Source: Aliishimia sp965656085 (lineage in GTDB: Bacteria > Pseudomonadota > Alphaproteobacteria > Rhodobacterales > Rhodobacteraceae). From it: 64,000 nt of DNA. Positions 60,471 to 64,000 of this stretch are shown piece by piece. Each line of letters starts with the position of its first letter. Position 1 is the stretch's first letter. The notes beneath the pieces are model-generated. The model saw nothing but the letters and a program-made list of their open reading frames with translations. It was not told the origin of the DNA and made no database searches. Made by a program: the position numbers and the translations under genes. The stretch is taken from positions 19,543 through 83,542 of the forward strand of contig CBFHJA010000017.1 of assembly GCA_965656085.1 (NCBI GenBank), given 5' to 3'.

Positions 60471-60863
60471 TCACCCGATATTCACCGTCCCGACCGCGAC
60501 AACCGTGCCCACCGGCAGATCGGCGGGATCGTTGCAGGTCAGCGCCGTGTCACCACTCCGCGCGGCGGGCTTGCCATTGATCATCACCGTCGCGCTTCCG
60601 GTGAGCACCTCGCCGGCATTCGACGGCGGCGACTGGAACGGCCCACCTTGCGGAATATGCGGAGGCGTATTAGTGGCGGTGGAGCCCTGCATGGCAGCAG
60701 GCATCCCCATGATGTTCACATCCGCCGACACCCCGCCATCTATCAGCCCCGCAAAGGGATGCGGCAACGGCGTCGGCACGGGCGAGGCAGGGCCGGGGAT
60801 CATCACGATATGCGTGTCCACCCCAACGATCTGATCGCCCTGCTTGGCTCCCGGCTGTCCCAT
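60471..60863 (-). CDS. PAAR-like spike-tip protein
   Basis: 130 residues from MGQPGAKQGDQIVG, chosen over an ATG two codons earlier because GGGGAGA then has normal spacing. DTHIVMIPGPASPVPTPLPH, PFAGLIDGGVSADVNIMGMP, GSTATNTPPHIPQGGPFQSP and SATVMINGKPAARSGDTALT followed by CNDPADLPVGTVVAVGTV are the conserved stretches of PAAR-like tips of contractile injection systems. Such proteins form the sharpened cone at the end of the spike and may carry effectors. It lies between the spike and gp25 genes. Confidence 0.88.
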   Translation of the reverse strand: MGQPGAKQGDQIVGVDTHIVMIPGPASPVPTPLPHPFAGLIDGGVSADVNIMGMPAAMQGSTATNTPPHIPQGGPFQSPPSNAGEVLTGSATVMINGKPAARSGDTALTCNDPADLPVGTVVAVGTVNIG

Positions 60864-60880
60864 ACGCATTCTCCCCTGCC

Positions 60881-61600
60881 CTAGTTCAGATTGATGATCG
60901 CGCCCTTGACGTCCATCGTCGCCGCCGCCGTCAACTCCGCCCCGGCCCCGGCCTCGAACACCGCATTCGCCCCGGCCTTCAGCGTCAGATCGGTCGCGGC
61001 TTCCAGCGTCAGCGCCCCGTCGCCCTTCAGCGTGATGTCGCCCTGATCGCTGAGAGTGAGCGTCGCCCCGCCGGTTTGCAGCATGGCCTCTCCGGCCTCG
61101 GCATCGAGCGTCAGCGTCATGCCCTCCAGCGTCGCCGATACGGTCCCGTCTGTTAGCTTGAGCACCGGCCCCGAGGGCAGCGTCACCGACCATTCCCGCG
61201 CCCCGTTCGCCCCGGCGCTCTGCACCTGATCAATGCGCGCATCGTCCGCCCCGTCATGCGGCAGCCGTGTAAGCATTTGCCCCTCCACCACCTCGGGCGC
61301 CTGCACCGCGTCCGAAAAGACCAGCCCGGCGATGATCGGCTGATCGGGATCGCCGCCAATGAACTGAAGCACGACCACATCGCCCACCACGGGCGGTGCC
61401 ACATGCCCCAGATACCCGGTGCTGAGCGGCACGTTCTCGTAAACCGCTGCGGTGCCTTGCAGCGTGACGTCGCAGGCATATTGCGTGGTCCCAGCGGCAT
61501 CGGGCAGATGCAGCGCCTCGACGACGCCAAACGCGCTGGGGCTTTGCTTGCGCATCTCCGCCTGCACGACCTGTTTGATGAGGCTGACGAGATCGGTCAT
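60881..61600 (-). CDS. gpV-like baseplate spike protein
   Basis: 239 residues. An N-terminal helix is followed by an OB-fold (about 35-95): TTQYACDVTLQGTAAVYENV, VGDVVVLQFIGGDPDQPIIA, GLVFSDAVQAPE. From about 130 the sequence is alternating beta-turns (TLTLSDQGDITLKGDGALTL, EAATDLTLKAGANAVFEAGA) typical of the triple-stranded beta-helix needle. It lacks the lysozyme and gp27 domains of T4 gp5/VgrG because the hub is a separate gene. Its ATG follows directly the hub stop (TGAATG). Confidence 0.88.
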   Translation of the reverse strand: MTDLVSLIKQVVQAEMRKQSPSAFGVVEALHLPDAAGTTQYACDVTLQGTAAVYENVPLSTGYLGHVAPPVVGDVVVLQFIGGDPDQPIIAGLVFSDAVQAPEVVEGQMLTRLPHDGADDARIDQVQSAGANGAREWSVTLPSGPVLKLTDGTVSATLEGMTLTLDAEAGEAMLQTGGATLTLSDQGDITLKGDGALTLEAATDLTLKAGANAVFEAGAGAELTAAATMDVKGAIINLN

Positions 61601-62566
61601 TCACGCGGCCTCCAGATCGGAGAACCGGTAGCGCGCGGTGAGCCCGGCCTGCGCCGAGAACCCCACGCGGACGTCTTCGAGCCGCGACAGGCGCAGCGGC
61701 AGCCCGGTGCTGTCCGGCAGCAGAACCACATCGCCCGGCGACAGGTCTTCCGGCAGCGGCGTGGTGATGGTCACCCCCCCGCCGTCGGCCGCGTGGCGCT
61801 GGTCGTGGGCGAGCGCGGCCAGCGCCGCGTCGGCCAGCGTTCGGATCGCGCCGACGCGCCGCAGATCGCCGGCCTCGGCGGCACCCGAGGAGATCAGCTC
61901 CACATCGGCGAGCGGCAGAGTGCTGGCGCCCGGCCCCTTGCTGCCCATCGCGCCGCTCCCGATCACACGGGCCGCCACCTCTGGCCGCTCCGCATTGCTG
62001 TCCATACGCTCCAGCATGGCTCGCTCCATCGACGGCGGCGCGCCCGGCACTGGCACGGTGAGCGCCACGGTCAAGAGCTGCCCGGCGGTGTCACTGGTGA
62101 GCGCCAGCCCGGAGAGGGCGGCGAGCCGCTTGGCGTGATCGAGCCGGGTCTGATCGGAGCGCAGCACCAGATGCGGCAGCGTCGCCCCGGGCAAGAGCGC
62201 CCCGGTCGGCACCTCTGCGGCACGGCACAGATCGGCGATGACCTGCCCGGCGGTGGTCGCGCCATAGCTCTCATCGGCGCCCGGCGCCATCAGCCGCGCG
62301 GCGTGCTCCAGCACCGTCACCCGAACCCCGCGCGGCCCGGCCTCCAGATGCGCCGCAAAGCCGGTCATCAGATCGACCTCCGTGCCGCTATGCGCAACAC
62401 CGAGCGCGACCTCCTGCCCCGGCTCCGGCGCGGTCACCCCGCCGGGCAGGTCCAGAACGGCGCGCCCGATCGGATGGGCCAGCCCCCGGTCGAGATGCAA
62501 GCTGCGCAGCGGCACCGGATCGCTGGCACCCTGCCACGCAACGGATATGGCGGTCTTAGCGGTCAC
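61601..62566 (-). CDS. gpD/gp27-like tail hub protein
   Basis: 321 residues; a GTG start at 62566 is accepted because no better ATG exists and it overlaps the upstream gene by 11 nt. EVDLMTGFAAHLEAG, TVLEHAARLMAPGADESYGA, TTAGQVIADLCRAAEVP and RLDHAKRLAALSGLALTSDT near 100-150 are the late-control gpD pattern. A C-terminal beta domain (GDVVLLPDSTGLPLRLSRLE then VRVGFSAQAG) completes a gp27-type hub. gpD and gpV separately encoded indicates a P2/eCIS-like arrangement rather than fused VgrG. Confidence 0.82.
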   Translation of the reverse strand: MTAKTAISVAWQGASDPVPLRSLHLDRGLAHPIGRAVLDLPGGVTAPEPGQEVALGVAHSGTEVDLMTGFAAHLEAGPRGVRVTVLEHAARLMAPGADESYGATTAGQVIADLCRAAEVPTGALLPGATLPHLVLRSDQTRLDHAKRLAALSGLALTSDTAGQLLTVALTVPVPGAPPSMERAMLERMDSNAERPEVAARVIGSGAMGSKGPGASTLPLADVELISSGAAEAGDLRRVGAIRTLADAALAALAHDQRHAADGGGVTITTPLPEDLSPGDVVLLPDSTGLPLRLSRLEDVRVGFSAQAGLTARYRFSDLEAA

Positions 62567-63167
62567 CGACGCCGACCTGACCGATCCGCAGGGCCTTGTT
62601 CAGCATCTCGATGGAGGCGGTCGCATAGGCGGCGAAGATCGTGTAGGCCCCGCCCGCCGCGATGGCGGCCCCGATGGCCCGGATCGGTCCGAGCGCGTCG
62701 TCGAGATCGACATTGCTGTTGGCCGAGGCGTTGATGACCCCCTCGATGGCCGGAATGAAGCCGAAATTGGGGTTGGTGCGCGTACTGGAGGCGGGCTCGT
62801 TGAGCTCGTTGAACGCATCGACCCGATCCCCGACCCCAAGCTCGTCATTGAGCTGGGCGGCATCGCTCAGCACTTTCTGGATCGCATCGGTGGCGGATTT
62901 CACCGCGTCGTTGATCGCCCCGCCCTGCAACCCGTCAAACAGCCGGTCGATGGCGTTTTCCAGATTGTCGGTGACCTCCAGCGCGTCCATCGCCGCGTCG
63001 ATCCCGGCGGCATGGGTGACGCCATCGCCCACATCCGTGGTGGGCCAGATCAGCGCCGCGCGGTCGAAACTCCCGCCGGTGATTACCGTGTTGAGCTCAT
63101 CAAGGGCATTGCTGATCGCCTGCGAGCGCGCATCCAGCATGTTGAAGAATTCGGTTCCTGTCGGCAT
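62556..63167 (-). CDS. Unrecognised tail-cluster protein, 203 residues
   Basis: 203 residues with AAAGGACCACTGAC before the ATG. Almost all helical and acidic: FFNMLDARSQAISNALDELN, AAMDALEVTDNLENAIDRLF, SATDAIQKVLSDAAQLNDEL. It ends in a hydrophobic helix (IRAIGAAIAAGGAYTIFAAY then ATASIEML) that could be membrane-inserting or a core helix. No family recognised. Position upstream of the hub gene suggests a tail assembly, tape-measure-related or inhibitor role; all are inference. Confidence 0.72.
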   Translation of the reverse strand: MPTGTEFFNMLDARSQAISNALDELNTVITGGSFDRAALIWPTTDVGDGVTHAAGIDAAMDALEVTDNLENAIDRLFDGLQGGAINDAVKSATDAIQKVLSDAAQLNDELGVGDRVDAFNELNEPASSTRTNPNFGFIPAIEGVINASANSNVDLDDALGPIRAIGAAIAAGGAYTIFAAYATASIEMLNKALRIGQVGVGDR

Positions 63168-63210
63168 GTCAGTGGTCCTTTCCGTTAAATGGCAAACCGT
63201 TGCATCGTCA

Positions 63211-63816
63211 TCATTTCGCCGAGGACGCGACCGTACCCATCGCGCTCAGCAGGGGTTCGAGTTCGAGGGCGCCTTCCACCAGCCCTTTGGCGTCTTCCAG
63301 CACCTCCATCGCCTTGTTCACCTGATCGAGCGCGCCCTGCGCCGTGCCCAGCGCATCGGCGAACCCGCCGACCTGCCCGAGCGCGGTTTCGAGGTTCAGA
63401 TCGCCCAGATCGGCGAGAAAATCGGCTGAAAACCCGCCAATCGTCGGCTCAGGCGGCGGCACATAGCGGCGCAGCGTCATGGAATAGAGAAACGCGCCAT
63501 TCATCTCGCCCGATTGCACCACGTCGAGCCGTTCCAGCAGCGCCTGTTCGACCTCTGTCGCCACCGCCGCACTGGCCACGAAATCCAGCGGCGTGCCCTC
63601 GCTGAACACCGCGCGCAACTCTTCGAGCCGCGCGCCGGCGCGCTCGCCCATGGCAATGCCGCGCAGGCGGATCTCGGCGGCGGCCTCGCCCAGATCCTGC
63701 AGCAGATCGCCATCCCAGCCCGGCACCGCGTGACCTGCGAGCTTGCGCGTCTGCCGCACGTCGATCTCCAGCACCTGATCGAGTTCCAGATCGCCGATAA
63801 GCACCGTTTCCTGCAT
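63211..63816 (-). CDS. Tail-cluster protein, probable hub-associated
   Basis: 201 residues from MQETVLIGDLELDQVLEIDV; a GTG two codons earlier overlaps the upstream stop. RQTRKLAGHAVPGWDGDLLQ and IRLRGIAMGERAGARLEELR then AVFSEGTPLDFV near 50-80 resemble phage proteins that precede the hub, with VVQSGEMNGAFLYSMTLRRY and VPPPEP ending the beta domain; an acidic helical tail follows. GAGGCATGTGAGG precedes the ATG. I cannot name the family firmly; a DNA-circularisation-N-like or LysM-less tail protein is the closest guess. Confidence 0.65.
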   Translation of the reverse strand: MQETVLIGDLELDQVLEIDVRQTRKLAGHAVPGWDGDLLQDLGEAAAEIRLRGIAMGERAGARLEELRAVFSEGTPLDFVASAAVATEVEQALLERLDVVQSGEMNGAFLYSMTLRRYVPPPEPTIGGFSADFLADLGDLNLETALGQVGGFADALGTAQGALDQVNKAMEVLEDAKGLVEGALELEPLLSAMGTVASSAK

Positions 63817-63818
63817 CC

Positions 63819-64000
63819 TCACATGCCTCCCAACGGGCTGAGCCCATGCCGCCGCAGATCGTCTTCGAGAAGCTGCGCGAGCGCCGCGCGCAGCGCGTGC
63901 GGATCAAGCTGATCCACGTGGGGCGGCGCGTCCTGCGGGCGCGGAGGCCGCGCCGCAGCCTCTGGCGCACGCGGAAAGGCCCGATCCAGCGCCGCAAGCG
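63819..64000 (-). CDS. Tail-cluster protein, C-terminal fragment at window edge
   Basis: Only the last ~60 codons are in view, ending HVDQLDPHALRAALAQLLED then DLRRHGLSPLGGM and TGA at 63819-63821. The visible part has a Pro/Ala/Arg-rich stretch (RPPRPQDAPP) and a short C-terminal helix. Its stop is entangled with the next gene's start (ATGTGAGGATG). The identity cannot be judged. Confidence 0.6.
   Translation of the reverse strand, partial: LAALDRAFPRAPEAAARPPRPQDAPPHVDQLDPHALRAALAQLLEDDLRRHGLSPLGGM

Noticed and set aside
51546..64000. Intact prophage
   Set aside because: No integrase, repressor, terminase, portal, capsid or lysis gene and no attachment-site repeat seen; however the right flank is not visible.

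Overview
The window is GC-rich DNA with dense, tightly overlapping genes (many ATGA stop/start overlaps). Its gene content is that of an alphaproteobacterium of the Rhodobacteraceae (Roseobacter group). The clues are a Rieske protein N-terminus at the left edge, a RibH2-type lumazine synthase, several TRAP transporters including a TAXI type, a VPLPA-CTERM surface protein and an ExoY/YjbH-type exopolysaccharide locus. Family calls come from reading the translated sequence by eye; no database search was run.

Layout. (1) 1-9291, mostly housekeeping: petA (partial), a glutathione S-transferase, a PaiB-like flavoprotein, an FMN riboswitch with ribH, a TPP riboswitch with thiBPQ, a YdhR-like protein, aroC, an unusual cysteine-containing deiodinase-family protein and a PPP phosphatase. 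(2) 9372-31594, a large exopolysaccharide locus: yjbH, yjbF and a YjbE-like small protein, Wza, an ExoY-type priming transferase, WcaI- and GT4-type glycosyltransferases, gmd and fcl (GDP-L-fucose synthesis), a Wzx flippase, three sulfotransferases, a Wzy polymerase, a tailspike-like beta-helix protein, a Wzc kinase and ManC. Together these predict a Wzx/Wzy-dependent, fucose-containing, sulfated polysaccharide. (3) 31774-43196, acyl-CoA metabolism: an aldehyde dehydrogenase divergent from an operon of acyl-CoA synthetase (preceded by a 17-codon coupled leader ORF), 3-hydroxyacyl-CoA dehydrogenase, enoyl-CoA hydratase, acyl-CoA dehydrogenase and two SDRs. A DUF2202 ferritin-like protein, the VPLPA-CTERM protein, an IS66 transposase remnant and a TesB thioesterase follow. 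(4) 43293-51549, a TetR regulator with a palindromic operator, then an apparent transport/catabolism operon with two TRAP systems (DctPQM and TAXI plus fused permease) flanking a cyclase-family hydrolase and a fumarylacetoacetate-hydrolase-family enzyme. (5) 51546-64000, minus strand, the baseplate/spike/fibre half of a contractile phage-tail-like system: hub gpD-like, gpV-like spike, PAAR tip, gp25, baseplate J, a gpI-position protein with tandem repeats, a fibre with decapeptide repeats, and two unrecognised proteins at the distal end. It runs off the right edge.

The most interesting points are the contractile tail-like module with no capsid, integrase or lysis genes in view, and the predicted sulfated fucose polysaccharide with an embedded tailspike-like protein. 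A pair of ~128-nt dispersed non-coding repeats (5855-5982 and 40179-40307) and the coupled leader ORF before the acyl-CoA synthetase also stand out.
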